The position numbers and the translations under genes were made by a program. Shown here in pieces: positions 30,923 through 39,665 of a stretch of 64,000 nt of DNA. The stretch is from Psychromonas sp. SA13A (GTDB taxonomy: Bacteria > Pseudomonadota > Gammaproteobacteria > Enterobacterales > Psychromonadaceae): positions 124,001 through 188,000 of the forward strand of contig NZ_WTKU01000004.1 in NCBI RefSeq assembly GCF_011378715.1. The letters are read 5' to 3'. Below the pieces are notes generated by a model. The model did no database searches, had not been told where the DNA came from, and saw only the letters and a list, made by a program, of their open reading frames with translations. The stretch's first letter is position 1. Every line of letters starts with the position of its first letter.

Positions 30923-31888
30923 TTATTTATTCGGAATTTTATCGGAATCTAGTATGTTGCTAGTAGTTGCTATTTTTATCAAAACTTCTTGATAAACGTG
31001 CTGTAGCTCTTTTAGCTCAAGTGCTACTGTTTCTCTAGCGACTTGAGCTTTGTCTCGCTGGCTCTTGCAGTCTAAAGTTGTTTGTTCGGCTGACGTTAGG
31101 GCTTGTTGCTTAATGTCTATGCTTGCTTTCTGCCTTATCATTTCCTCTTTTAGTTTGTCGGTTTTATTTTTCTCTACTTCTAATTCTGAAGCTATTTTTT
31201 CAAAACTTTCTGACTTCACTTTAGCCTCTGCACACTCGGCTGTTTTGTTTTTTAGATCTGTATGCAACTCATCGTTCTGTTTTGTAAGTTTTTGAATAGC
31301 ATCTCTATTTTCATTTTTAAGTTCTGTACGCTCAGAAATATACTTCGACTGATCACTATCAATTGTCTGCTTAAGCTCTTTTACATCTTCATTGTAGCGA
31401 GATTGAAGTGCATCAATAGCTGCTTTGTGTTCATTATCAGATTTCGACTTGTCTTTCTTGCACTGTTCGGCCAGTGCAGTTGCTTGTGATGCTACTTCAG
31501 TTTTCTTTGCAAGGCTTTCTTTAGTCTCAGTTAGTTCATGCTCAACATTTCCATTAGTCTCGATCATGTCTTGCAATTCATTCTGTAGCATTTGCATCTG
31601 TTCAGTATCGATTTCTCGCAAGGCAACAACTCTCTCTTCGACCTCTTTATGGAGAGCTTTTACGAAAGTCTGCGACATCTGTGTCAGTTTAATGGCTTCT
31701 CGTTCTTTCTCTGCCCTGTGTTCATGCCACTTTCTTACGAAGGGGGTAACCGTTGTATGAGACCATGCGACTTCATCTTGTGCAGAAATTTTTCGTCCAG
31801 TGATATTATTAGCTTTAATTCCCTCGCGTAACATTGTCTCGCAAGCTACAAATACAACTGCTTGTATATCATTTCTATTTTTAGACAT
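30923..31888 (-). CDS. KfrA-like DNA-binding coiled-coil protein
   Basis: A 321-residue protein with an N-terminal KfrA_N-type DNA-binding domain (about 5-60: ETMLREGIKANNITGRKIS, then WSHTTVTPFVRKWHEHRAEK) and an almost continuous alanine/glutamate/lysine-rich coiled coil from about 65 to 310. KfrA proteins are plasmid autorepressors that help stable inheritance. A perfect 20-bp inverted repeat lies 20 bases before its start, which fits autorepression. GAGGTGG precedes ATG 31,888. On an integrated element it might organise or protect the DNA, perhaps while it is circular. Confidence 0.75.
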   Translation of the reverse strand: MSKNRNDIQAVVFVACETMLREGIKANNITGRKISAQDEVAWSHTTVTPFVRKWHEHRAEKEREAIKLTQMSQTFVKALHKEVEERVVALREIDTEQMQMLQNELQDMIETNGNVEHELTETKESLAKKTEVASQATALAEQCKKDKSKSDNEHKAAIDALQSRYNEDVKELKQTIDSDQSKYISERTELKNENRDAIQKLTKQNDELHTDLKNKTAECAEAKVKSESFEKIASELEVEKNKTDKLKEEMIRQKASIDIKQQALTSAEQTTLDCKSQRDKAQVARETVALELKELQHVYQEVLIKIATTSNILDSDKIPNK

Positions 31889-31907
31889 GATTCCACCTCA
31901 GATTAAC

Positions 31908-31958
31908 TTTACACTTTACACTTTACATAATCATAGTCTGTAAAGTGTAAAGTGTAAA
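31908..31958. promoter_or_regulatory. Long perfect inverted repeat, predicted operator of the KfrA-like gene
   Basis: TTTACACTTTACACTTTACA (31,908-31,927) is the exact reverse complement of 31,939-31,958, separated by 11 bases. Each arm is itself a 7-base tandem repeat (TTTACAC). KfrA is known to bind iterated and inverted repeats over its own promoter. Confidence 0.8.
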
Positions 31959-32121
31959 ATGTAAAGCTATTATCATTTAACTTGTGACCTTTGACTTTGT
32001 GAGAAGTTAACTTAATATTTTTCATAGTCCCACTGATGACCAATAACTAACGAGTGGCTTAATTACGTCAAAAGACAAAGTGCATTCATTGAGTACTGAA
32101 ACAAAGCCACATTAAATCAAC

Positions 32122-33168
32122 TTAATTCTTTTTTTTGGAGCTCATTATAATCAAAAGAGAAATCACAAACGAAACTACGGCAGATACAGCAATAGATAAA
32201 CTCACACCAACTAGTGATGACTTGGATGTCATCATTAGAATTGCAATTGCTGAACCGGGGGAAACTATTGATACAACCCCTGCATTGAAAATAGTTAAAA
32301 TCCAAATTCCTGACATGCTCCCGCAAATCAATGCAACAACTAGCTTTGGTTTCATTAATACATATGGAAAGTATATTTCGTGTATACCACCGAAAAAATG
32401 GACGATAGATGCTGCGCCAGCTGTTGCTTTCTGAGGCTTCTCTCCAACATGAACGTAAGCTAGAAGGATCCCTAAACCAGCTCCGGGGTTTGCCTCAAGT
32501 AAAAATAAAATTGATTGACCAACATTGTTTACTTCCTCAATACCAAGTGGCGTAAAAATTCCGTGGTTTAAAGCGTTATTCAAAAATAGTAGTTTGGCTG
32601 GCTCGACAAGTATGGATATCAAAGGTAAAAGACCGGAATCTATTATGTAACCCATTCCACTTGCCACTTGTAATGTGATTGCCTCAGTTGCTGGTGCTGC
32701 GATAAAAAGGGCAAGTATCGCAAACAGCATCCCAATGATACCAACGGAAAAATTACCAACTAGAATTTCAAAACCACTTTTAACCTTTCCATCAGTCATT
32801 GAGTCGAAAATTTTTATAGTATAAGCACTTGATGGCGCTATGATCATGGCTCCCACAAAAACAGGGGTATTACTACCTACGACCACTCCTAATGTTGCAA
32901 TGGCACCCACAATCGCCCCACGCTCGCCTGCAACCATCTTGCCACCCGTGTAACCAAGCAGTAATGGTAAAAGGTAGTTTGATATAGGCGGTATCATCAA
33001 CGCAATTGTGTTATTTGGCATCCAGCCATTGGGTAGAAATAAAGCGCTTAGCAGCCCCCAAGTAATAAAAGCAGCGATATTTGGCATCACCATACTTGAA
33101 AGGAAGCGACCTGCATCTTGAATTTTAATTTTAATTTTAATTTTAATTTTTGCATCTACAGCGTACAT
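32122..33168 (-). CDS. Mannitol-type PTS EIIC membrane component, without EIIA or EIIB
   Basis: A 348-residue integral membrane protein matching the EIIC domain of mannitol permeases: DAGRFLSSMVMPNIAAFITWG near the N-terminus, ANPGAGLGILLAY, and the substrate motif FFGGIHEIYFPYVLMKP. The EIIB and EIIA domains of MtlA are missing and not encoded nearby, so it would need a host EIIA/EIIB or work as a facilitator. Residues 7-16 are a KI repeat (KIKIKIKIKI) produced by a hexanucleotide microsatellite. It follows the sulfatase gene after 85 bases on the same strand and probably shares its operon. Confidence 0.85.
   Translation of the reverse strand: MYAVDAKIKIKIKIKIQDAGRFLSSMVMPNIAAFITWGLLSALFLPNGWMPNNTIALMIPPISNYLLPLLLGYTGGKMVAGERGAIVGAIATLGVVVGSNTPVFVGAMIIAPSSAYTIKIFDSMTDGKVKSGFEILVGNFSVGIIGMLFAILALFIAAPATEAITLQVASGMGYIIDSGLLPLISILVEPAKLLFLNNALNHGIFTPLGIEEVNNVGQSILFLLEANPGAGLGILLAYVHVGEKPQKATAGAASIVHFFGGIHEIYFPYVLMKPKLVVALICGSMSGIWILTIFNAGVVSIVSPGSAIAILMMTSKSSLVGVSLSIAVSAVVSFVISLLIIMSSKKKN
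33121..33150. repeat. Hexanucleotide microsatellite AATTTT x5 inside the EIIC gene
   Basis: Five copies of AATTTT (minus strand AAAATT) encode alternating Lys-Ile near the N-terminus. Changes in copy number keep the frame, so they would vary the length of the N-terminal tail only. Confidence 0.9.
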
Positions 33169-33253
33169 AAGTTGACCTTATTGGAAGAGCATTTTTTTGG
33201 AAACTAAGATTACGGGCACACAAATATTTACTTTGTGCCCCCGTTTTTAGTTT

Positions 33254-34720
33254 TTAATATGGGGCAATTCGATTGATACCAGCTGTAGAGGTGTTTAAAT
33301 AAGCATCGAAATGTTTTTTGAGTAGTTGACCTTTGAGCGCTTGGTGCTCATCACTGATCCACAAGTTTTTGAATTCATTTTTGTCATACTTGTGATCGTA
33401 AAGCTCTCCTATATCGTGATTAGCGTAAACGACCAATTTATAGCGACCATCGTAGTACATACTTGCGTGAGTGGCATCCGGCAGGTCGAGGCAGTCATTG
33501 TATTCACACATTACGTGAGGTTTGTGTGACTGGGCGTCAGAGTTGCCAGTTAATAAAGTTTTTAAGCTTTTACCTTGCATATCGTATGGAATGTCTATTC
33601 CTGCTAAATCTAAGATTGTAGGCGCTAAATCAACCAATTCTACGAGCGCATCACTGTGGACATTTTCAACAGTTTTCCCCATCCACGAGATTATTAACGG
33701 CACCTTAACTAGCCCGTCGTAAAAACGTGCACCTTTGTAAATTAACCCGTGATCACCAAGTAATTCTCCGTGGTCACTGTGGAAAATGATAATTGTATTC
33801 TCCAATTCTCCAATTTTTTCCAAATGTTCAACAAGTAGCCCAAATTCATCATCGATAAGTTCAATCATCGCGTAGTATGCAGCTTTTACTTCGCGACCAT
33901 TGTAGGCATCTGGAGGTGTATACGAAGCCTCTGATTTGTCTATAGGCTTTTGCTCCGTTGCTTGCGATGCATCACCCCTTGGATCAACAGCTACCTGAGT
34001 TTGCTGATCTATAAATCTAAACAACTCTTGATGGTCAATGTCACTTGGTTGAAAAAGTGGCTCATCTAAATCCTCCGGGTTGTACTTATTCAAATACTCT
34101 GCAGGTGGATCAAATGGCGGATGAGGATCAAAAGGGTTTAAACTGAGCATCCAAGGTCGATCTCTCTTTTCGTCGATGAATCGTATTGCCATCTCTGTAC
34201 ACCATCTTGTTTGGTGAAATTCTCTTGGCACACCCTCTCCACAGAAAGTAGCTGACTGCTCATAAAGCTCCTTGGGGTCAATTCCTTTTTCACGTCTTAA
34301 CCAGTCATCGTAAGAGTGGTTTTCTTCAAAATCTGGGTAAGGGTGGTGACTCCAATGGAATACCCTATAGCCATCGTCGACTCTTTTTTCGTCTTTAAAA
34401 GCTGCACTTAAATGGAGCTTCCCAACAAGACCACAGTCGTAGTCATTTTCTTCGAGAATCTTTGTTACTAGAGGGACTCCATCAGGAAAAAACTCATTCC
34501 CGTTTCGATGTAACGGTATTGAGTTCGGGTACTTTCCAGTTAGCATCGAACCGCGACTTGGTGTGCAAATTGGAGCTTGACAATATGCGTTTTTAAAGCC
34601 AACACCACGTTTTATTAGTTTGTCTAGGTTTGGGGTGCGTATCTGACTGTTACCTAATGCTGAGATAGTGTCCCAGCGCTGTTGGTCTGTGCAGTACCAA
34701 ATGATATTAGGCTTATTCAT
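33254..34720 (-). CDS. Type I sulfatase (cysteine type, alkaline-phosphatase superfamily)
   Basis: A 488-residue sulfate ester hydrolase. Metal ligands begin at DQQR (Asp12); Cys52 in ICTPSRGSMLTG is the C-x-P-S-R site that must be converted to formylglycine; HSDHGELLGDHG (about 315-326) supplies further metal ligands. There is no signal peptide, so it should act in the cytoplasm on an imported sulfated compound, unlike most marine polysaccharide sulfatases. No formylglycine-making enzyme (anSME or FGE) is encoded in the window, so one must be elsewhere. Divergent from tctC across a shared inverted-repeat operator. Confidence 0.92.
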   Translation of the reverse strand: MNKPNIIWYCTDQQRWDTISALGNSQIRTPNLDKLIKRGVGFKNAYCQAPICTPSRGSMLTGKYPNSIPLHRNGNEFFPDGVPLVTKILEENDYDCGLVGKLHLSAAFKDEKRVDDGYRVFHWSHHPYPDFEENHSYDDWLRREKGIDPKELYEQSATFCGEGVPREFHQTRWCTEMAIRFIDEKRDRPWMLSLNPFDPHPPFDPPAEYLNKYNPEDLDEPLFQPSDIDHQELFRFIDQQTQVAVDPRGDASQATEQKPIDKSEASYTPPDAYNGREVKAAYYAMIELIDDEFGLLVEHLEKIGELENTIIIFHSDHGELLGDHGLIYKGARFYDGLVKVPLIISWMGKTVENVHSDALVELVDLAPTILDLAGIDIPYDMQGKSLKTLLTGNSDAQSHKPHVMCEYNDCLDLPDATHASMYYDGRYKLVVYANHDIGELYDHKYDKNEFKNLWISDEHQALKGQLLKKHFDAYLNTSTAGINRIAPY

Positions 34721-34808
34721 TGGCTAATCCTTAATGTTATTGTTAACGCACAACTTATCAAATAGACGGATGAAAAATAGCCACTATGTTTAAAATATAG
34801 ACGACACT

Positions 34809-34839
34809 CACAATAAATAAATCTTGTTGATTTATTTAT
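34809..34839. promoter_or_regulatory. Perfect 13-bp inverted-repeat operator between sulfatase and tctC
   Basis: CAATAAATAAATC (34,809-34,821), 5-base spacer, GATTTATTTATTG (34,827-34,839). It lies midway between the two divergent starts. AT-rich palindromes of this kind suit NagC/Mlc-type ROK regulators, and a ROK regulator gene lies at the end of the tct operon. Confidence 0.7.
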
Positions 34840-34914
34840 TGCTTAGTCATTACTTTAAGCATACTAATAATAAAAATCATTCAAACCACTCTACTAAGCA
34901 AAAGGATATCTGAA

Positions 34915-35883
34915 ATGAAAAAAACCATTAGAAACGCGATATGTGCAGTAATCGCAACTAGCGCTGTTACTGCAATGGCAGCTTACCCTGAAAAACCCCT
35001 TACAATTATCGAACCTTGGGCTCCGGGGAGCGCTGGAGACATACCTATGCGAATAATTGCAGAATTGGCAGAGAAGCGTTTTGGTCAACCGATTGTTGTG
35101 CAAAATATTCAAGGTGGAAACGGCGGGACAGCTCAACTTGCAGCTTTAAAGGCAGATCCAGATGGCTACACAGTTATGAATGCTTGGGTTGCAACACAAG
35201 TAATGGCACCAATTTTCAATCCAAACATTGGTTACACTTACGATGACTTTGATTCGATAGTGCAAACAAATGCAAACCTTTTCATGCTTGTTGTTCGCAG
35301 CGATCACCCCGCAAACAATGCACAAGAGTTTGTTCAGTGGCTTAAAGACAAGGATAAAAAGGTAAACGCGAGTGTGTGTGGCTTTACTGGTTTAGCGCAC
35401 ATAGTTTTACGAAGGTTCCACGAAGTTTCAGATACGATGAACGACTTCAACCCTATTCCCTTCTCCGATTGTGAGGCTGAAAACCTAAAAGCGTTACTTG
35501 GAGGTGTTACAGAGTACGCAATCACTGGCATTGGTGCAAAACATACATTTGGCGATGAGTTAAAGTATCTTGCGTTGTTTATGCCTGAGCGAGCAGCCTT
35601 GTTTCCTGAATTGCCTACGGCAAAAGAACAGGGGTATGAGTTAGGGCTTGGCACTACAGGTCTAGGTTGGTCAGGTCTCGTTGTGCCAAAAGGGTTACCA
35701 CAAGAGCGACTTAATTTTTTACGTCAAGTATTCGATGAAACTGTTCGCTCAGATGAATACATTAATAAAATGAAGTCAGTAAAGCAGACGCCTTTGTATG
35801 GTGATTACAAAGAATTCCAGCAGCTTTGGGAAGACACCGACAACCTTTTGAAACCTGAGATTCTAAAACTAATAAAGAAATAA
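34915..35883 (+). CDS. tctC: TctC-type solute-binding protein of a tripartite tricarboxylate transporter
   Basis: Periplasmic binding protein (322 residues): signal peptide about 1-23 (VTAMAA), then the family start YPEKPLTIIEPWAPGSAGDIPMR and the middle loop (GGNGGTAQLAALKADPDGYT), ending with the typical LGWSGLVVPKGLP block. Substrates of this family range over carboxylates and sulfonates, so the ligand cannot be read; next to a sulfatase, a sulfated or acidic organic compound is a reasonable guess. AAAGGA lies before ATG 34,915. First gene of the tctCBA operon. Confidence 0.92.
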   Translation: MKKTIRNAICAVIATSAVTAMAAYPEKPLTIIEPWAPGSAGDIPMRIIAELAEKRFGQPIVVQNIQGGNGGTAQLAALKADPDGYTVMNAWVATQVMAPIFNPNIGYTYDDFDSIVQTNANLFMLVVRSDHPANNAQEFVQWLKDKDKKVNASVCGFTGLAHIVLRRFHEVSDTMNDFNPIPFSDCEAENLKALLGGVTEYAITGIGAKHTFGDELKYLALFMPERAALFPELPTAKEQGYELGLGTTGLGWSGLVVPKGLPQERLNFLRQVFDETVRSDEYINKMKSVKQTPLYGDYKEFQQLWEDTDNLLKPEILKLIKK

Positions 35884-35891
35884 ACCTAAAA

Positions 35892-35920
35892 TTGGCTACT
35901 GCTGTAAAAGCAGTAGCCAA
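35892..35920 (+). other. Intercistronic hairpin between tctC and tctB
   Basis: TTGGCTACTGCT (35,892-35,903) and AGCAGTAGCCAA (35,909-35,920) form a perfect 12-bp stem with a 5-base loop and no T-run. In binding-protein operons such hairpins protect the upstream mRNA or attenuate, giving more binding protein than membrane components. Confidence 0.65.
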
Positions 35921-35940
35921 TAAGTAGTCAGGAGTCTACG

Positions 35941-36402
35941 ATGAAATTAAAAAATAGAACTGATTTGGCCGTCGCTGTTATTGCAGTTTTGTTCGGTATT
36001 GGGCTGTATTACCTAAGCTCTCAGTTGGCAAGTCCGTTTTCTATGGGCGTTGGGATGCCCTCTGAAGGTTACCCCCAACTTCTTGGAATTTTGATGGTTA
36101 TCATTGGGTTGATAATTGCTATTGAGTCCATGTTCAACTCAAAAACAAGCTCTTTCTCAGTTTCACGATTTCTACCGCTTTCATTTATCCTATTTGCACT
36201 TTTTACATATAACCTGGATTCACTTGGGTTTATTTTTTCGTGCACAATTCTACTTTGCGCAATAATGTTGCTGGCTGGTGAACGAAATAAATTTAGGTTG
36301 TTTGCTATACCGAGTGGTTTAACAGTTTTTGTTTTTACACTAGTCTACCTTGGGTTCAATATCATCCTACCACTAGGCTTTCTTAACTTTCTATACGAGT
36401 AA
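35941..36402 (+). CDS. tctB: TctB-type small membrane subunit
   Basis: A 153-residue protein with four predicted transmembrane helices, the small membrane component of the tripartite tricarboxylate transporter. The N-terminus (DLAVAVIAVLFGIGLYYLSS) and the MGVGMPSEGYPQLLGILMVIIG region fit the family, which is otherwise poorly conserved. GGAG precedes ATG 35,941. tctA starts 5 bases after its stop. Confidence 0.85.
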   Translation: MKLKNRTDLAVAVIAVLFGIGLYYLSSQLASPFSMGVGMPSEGYPQLLGILMVIIGLIIAIESMFNSKTSSFSVSRFLPLSFILFALFTYNLDSLGFIFSCTILLCAIMLLAGERNKFRLFAIPSGLTVFVFTLVYLGFNIILPLGFLNFLYE

Positions 36403-36407
36403 TTATT

Positions 36408-37946
36408 ATGGACATATTAACCACTCTGGCAGAAGTTTTTACCATTCTATTTGATGCCCATTCTTTATTTATACTTGCTTTAGGTGTCACCTTTGGCGTT
36501 ATTGTAGGTGTCCTTCCGGGGATGGGTCCACTACTTGGTGTTGTACTGGCAATCCCTTTTACGTTTTACCTTGACCCACTACCATCTATTTCTTTATTGA
36601 TTGGCATATTCATAGGTGGTAATTATGGTGGAGCAATATCATCTACACTTCTTGGTATTCCGGGTACACCTCAGGCTGCAGTAACTTTACTTGATGGTTA
36701 CCCAATGGCTCTAAAGGGTAAGTCATCAGAAGCAATATCAATCTCACTTTTTTCATCTTTTACTGGCACTTTTATAAGCGCAATTATGCTTATAATAATA
36801 TCCCCAATGCTTGCATCCTTTGCATTGAACTTTGGACCCGCCGAAACAGCCGCACTTGCCTTACTTGGCTTAACAGGAATAGCTTCATTATCTGAAGGAT
36901 CAACTACTAAGGGGATTCTAGCGGGATTACTGGGGTTAATTTTGGCAACGATAGGGAACGACCCACTTATCAGCACTGAACGATTCACCTTTGGTTATGT
37001 TGAACTTCAAGGTGGTGTGAGTGAAGTTGCTCTTATGATGGGGATATTCGCTGTATCTGAGTTGATTATACAACTTGAGTCACCAAAAAGAGCTAGTCAA
37101 TCACTTGGCAAGGTGGGTATTCAGATTAGTGGATTAACGACAATGCTGCGCCATAAACTCTGCCTAATACGTTCGAGTATCATCGGCGTTCTTGTTGGCG
37201 TTATCCCGGGTGTGGGTGGTGTGACAGCAGGATTTATGAGCTATAAAGTGGCAAAAGATTTTTCCAAAGAGCCTGAAAAATTTGGTAAAGGTTCTGATGA
37301 GGGCATTGTCGCTAGCGAAGCTTCAAACTCTGCGCTAGGTGGTGGTGCCATGATACCGATGTTGGCTCTTGGTATACCGGGAGATCCTACGACTGCTGCA
37401 ATGATGGGAGGTATGCTTATTCAAGGCTTAAACCCTGGCCCGAGGTTGTTTGTTACCGATTCAGCAATTGTAAATAGTATTTTCGGTGCATTTTTAATGG
37501 GTGCGCTAATACTTCTTCCAGTTGGTTTTTTTCTTGGGCCCATCTTTGTTAAGTTACTTAAAGTTCGCTACGCAACTCTTTTGGCGACCGTCTTAATCCT
37601 TTGCTCTGTTGGTACGTACCTTGTGCAATCATACACTCTCGACTTATGGCAATTGTGGATATTTGGTGTGCTTGGTTATTTGATGAGAAAGGCTGATATA
37701 CCTTTGTCACCACTTGCAATTGGTTTTGTTCTTGGGCCAGTGTTTGAAGTCAATCTGAGAAGGACATCAATGCTTGCAGGAGATGGTTATTCGGAATACT
37801 TAATGGGACAACCGATAACTTTAACAATCTTGACACTTACCGTCGTAGCGATTGTGTACCCAATGGTTCGGACTTTGAGCAAAATGAAAAAAGCAAAAAC
37901 TGAAACTGAAACTAAAACTAAAACTGAAACTGTTACACAATCATAA
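36408..37946 (+). CDS. tctA: TctA-type large membrane subunit
   Basis: A 512-residue permease with about ten to twelve membrane helices. Family motifs are clear: GVIVGVLPGMGPLLGVVLAIP near residue 35, FIGGNYGGAISSTLLGIPGTP near 70, and the repeat-half equivalents GVIPGVGGVTAGFMSYKVAK and MIPMLALGIPGDPTTAAMMGG. The cytoplasmic C-terminus ends in a threonine/lysine/glutamate repeat (KTETETKTKTETVTQS) encoded by a hexanucleotide microsatellite. Completes tctCBA; the ROK regulator follows after 144 bases. Confidence 0.94.
   Translation: MDILTTLAEVFTILFDAHSLFILALGVTFGVIVGVLPGMGPLLGVVLAIPFTFYLDPLPSISLLIGIFIGGNYGGAISSTLLGIPGTPQAAVTLLDGYPMALKGKSSEAISISLFSSFTGTFISAIMLIIISPMLASFALNFGPAETAALALLGLTGIASLSEGSTTKGILAGLLGLILATIGNDPLISTERFTFGYVELQGGVSEVALMMGIFAVSELIIQLESPKRASQSLGKVGIQISGLTTMLRHKLCLIRSSIIGVLVGVIPGVGGVTAGFMSYKVAKDFSKEPEKFGKGSDEGIVASEASNSALGGGAMIPMLALGIPGDPTTAAMMGGMLIQGLNPGPRLFVTDSAIVNSIFGAFLMGALILLPVGFFLGPIFVKLLKVRYATLLATVLILCSVGTYLVQSYTLDLWQLWIFGVLGYLMRKADIPLSPLAIGFVLGPVFEVNLRRTSMLAGDGYSEYLMGQPITLTILTLTVVAIVYPMVRTLSKMKKAKTETETKTKTETVTQS
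37899..37928. repeat. Hexanucleotide microsatellite ACTRAA x5 at the 3' end of tctA
   Basis: ACTGAA, ACTGAA, ACTAAA, ACTAAA, ACTGAA in tandem encode alternating Thr with Glu or Lys. As in the EIIC gene, slippage keeps the frame. Confidence 0.85.
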
Positions 37947-38090
37947 TTTTACAAGGTCGACTTCAACTCAAAATAAGATATGATAAGTCAGTGAATTAGG
38001 TGAAATACGCTGCATTTATTCTTATTAGTTGGGGCGACCACTATTAAGCCAAACTCATAAATCGCTGAATTTAACAATGGGATTAATTGT

Positions 38091-39257
38091 GTGAAGAAAG
38101 GAACCGACTCAACCTTAGTGAGAGCTCATAATGAGCAGAGAATTATTCAAATTGTGAGAGAGCACATTTCGATTGCTCGCCCTCAACTGGCTAAGATTAT
38201 CAATTTAAGTCACCCAGCAGTGTCTGTGATAACGGATGAACTTATCGATAGAGGTCTGCTTTTAAACGCTGGTCGAGAAAAGTTGGGACGACGTGGTCAG
38301 CCTGCTATCAGCTTAAAACTAAATCCCGACGCGCTTTATACGCTAGGTGTAAGTATTGAACGGGATAATATATCAATTGCTTTGCTTAACTTCTGTGGAG
38401 AAGTGCTAAACAGCGCGACGATAGAGATAATGTACCCTAGCCCAGAGCAAGCCCTTGATTACGTATCCTCCACTGTTGCCGATATGAAAACAAAACTCAG
38501 CGCTAATGCAGATAGGATTAAAGGTTGTGGGATTGCCATCTCTTCCCTTATGGGCGCTTTAGAGCATGGAGATGTTCCTAAGCAATTTAACACTTGGCAG
38601 AATATTGATGTAAAAGCTTACTTCATCGGATGTGTTGGCTGCCCTATCGTTGTTGAAAGAGTGGCGACAGTGGCAACAATTGCTGAAAACTTCTTTGGTT
38701 ACGGCAAGGTTACCAGTAACTTTATTTACCTATACACAGGTTTATATTTTGGTGGTGGAATTATTTTAAACGGCGAGTTGTACCGTGGTTCAAATGGTCG
38801 TGCTGGTGATATGGCATTATCCTCTGTTAACGATAACGGAAAGCTTCGTAACCTAGTTGATTGCTGCTCTCTTCAGGATCTGCAAGAAGTACTTTCTGTG
38901 TCAAATGGTGACACGGATGTAAACTTGACTGATTTAAGCTCAATAGATGATCGCCAAAGAGAGCTGATTGAATATTGGGTTGATGACGCAGCAAGAAAAT
39001 TAGCCCCTATCTTGATAACGGCAATTAGCGTTCTAGACATAAACACAATTGTGGTAGGTGGAAGACTTCCTCAGTTTATAAATCAAATGATTTGCGACAG
39101 AGTCAACCTTAGTGTCGATAAACACTTTTCAATTCATCACCACCCTTGCAAGCTTGTTGCTGGTGAGTGGTTGGATCATTTAACAGCTTTAGGAGCAGCA
39201 ATATTGCCCTTATACGATACATTTTCCACGAGAGACGCTTCGTTTAGTAAACGCTAA
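38091..39257 (+). CDS. ROK-family transcriptional regulator (NagC/XylR type)
   Basis: A 388-residue regulator with an N-terminal winged helix (about 15-70: ISIARPQLAKIINLSHPAVSV) and a ROK sugar-kinase-like domain. It has the GGGIILNGELYRGSNGRAGD block; the usual ROK zinc-finger cysteine cluster appears only partly (NLVDCCSLQDLQ). GTG 38,091 is the likely start. It probably reads a sugar or sugar-acid ligand and controls the divergent sulfatase-EIIC and tctCBA units through the operator at 34,809. This suggests that the imported compound is a sugar derivative. Confidence 0.88.
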   Translation: MKKGTDSTLVRAHNEQRIIQIVREHISIARPQLAKIINLSHPAVSVITDELIDRGLLLNAGREKLGRRGQPAISLKLNPDALYTLGVSIERDNISIALLNFCGEVLNSATIEIMYPSPEQALDYVSSTVADMKTKLSANADRIKGCGIAISSLMGALEHGDVPKQFNTWQNIDVKAYFIGCVGCPIVVERVATVATIAENFFGYGKVTSNFIYLYTGLYFGGGIILNGELYRGSNGRAGDMALSSVNDNGKLRNLVDCCSLQDLQEVLSVSNGDTDVNLTDLSSIDDRQRELIEYWVDDAARKLAPILITAISVLDINTIVVGGRLPQFINQMICDRVNLSVDKHFSIHHHPCKLVAGEWLDHLTALGAAILPLYDTFSTRDASFSKR

Positions 39258-39328
39258 TTCCCCTACTTGTCTGGATTATAAGTTGAATGATTGGCTTTTA
39301 GGTCAAATTGAGTTTCCTTAGATTGCTT

Positions 39329-39665
39329 GGCTTTGTTGAAGCGCTCAGTTAATAATGAATATTGACTGACGCGTACCTTCCTTTATTATGGTCAAACTTC
39401 ATCGATTATTGTTCTAATAATCATGCCTCAGAAACACAACTTATCCAAACATCACCACTTCAAAAACACACTTATCGACAATCTAATTATGCCGAGTACA
39501 ACCAAAATCTACGTGATCGTGGCCGTATTGATATTTGGTTATCAGATGAAATCATAGATAATTGGCAAAGCGAATTTCATATCATACTTTTTTGTAGAGA
39601 GGCAATATCTTCTACAATTTTTATTAACATTCCATTCCCTAAATCTGCTGCATGTAATCTATAAA
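39329..39665 (+). pseudogene. IS5/IS903-type insertion sequence remnant
   Basis: GGCTTTGTTGAA at 39,329-39,340 matches the terminal inverted repeat of IS903-like elements. The frame 39,362-39,664 includes YRQSNYAEYNQNLRDRGRID and IWLSDEIIDNW, the N-terminal signature of IS5-family transposases; the DDE domain is absent. It is therefore a 5' relic. It lies at the boundary between the catabolic cassette and the ABC-3C system, so it may mark an old joint. The bases 39,666-39,887 show no credible gene. Confidence 0.75.

Noticed and set aside
31050-31831. Several plus-strand frames rich in Ser, Cys and Phe
   Set aside because: They are antisense shadows of the coiled-coil gene at 30,923-31,888.
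33121-33150. Phase-variable switch in EIIC
   Set aside because: The unit is six bases, so copy changes cannot shift the frame.
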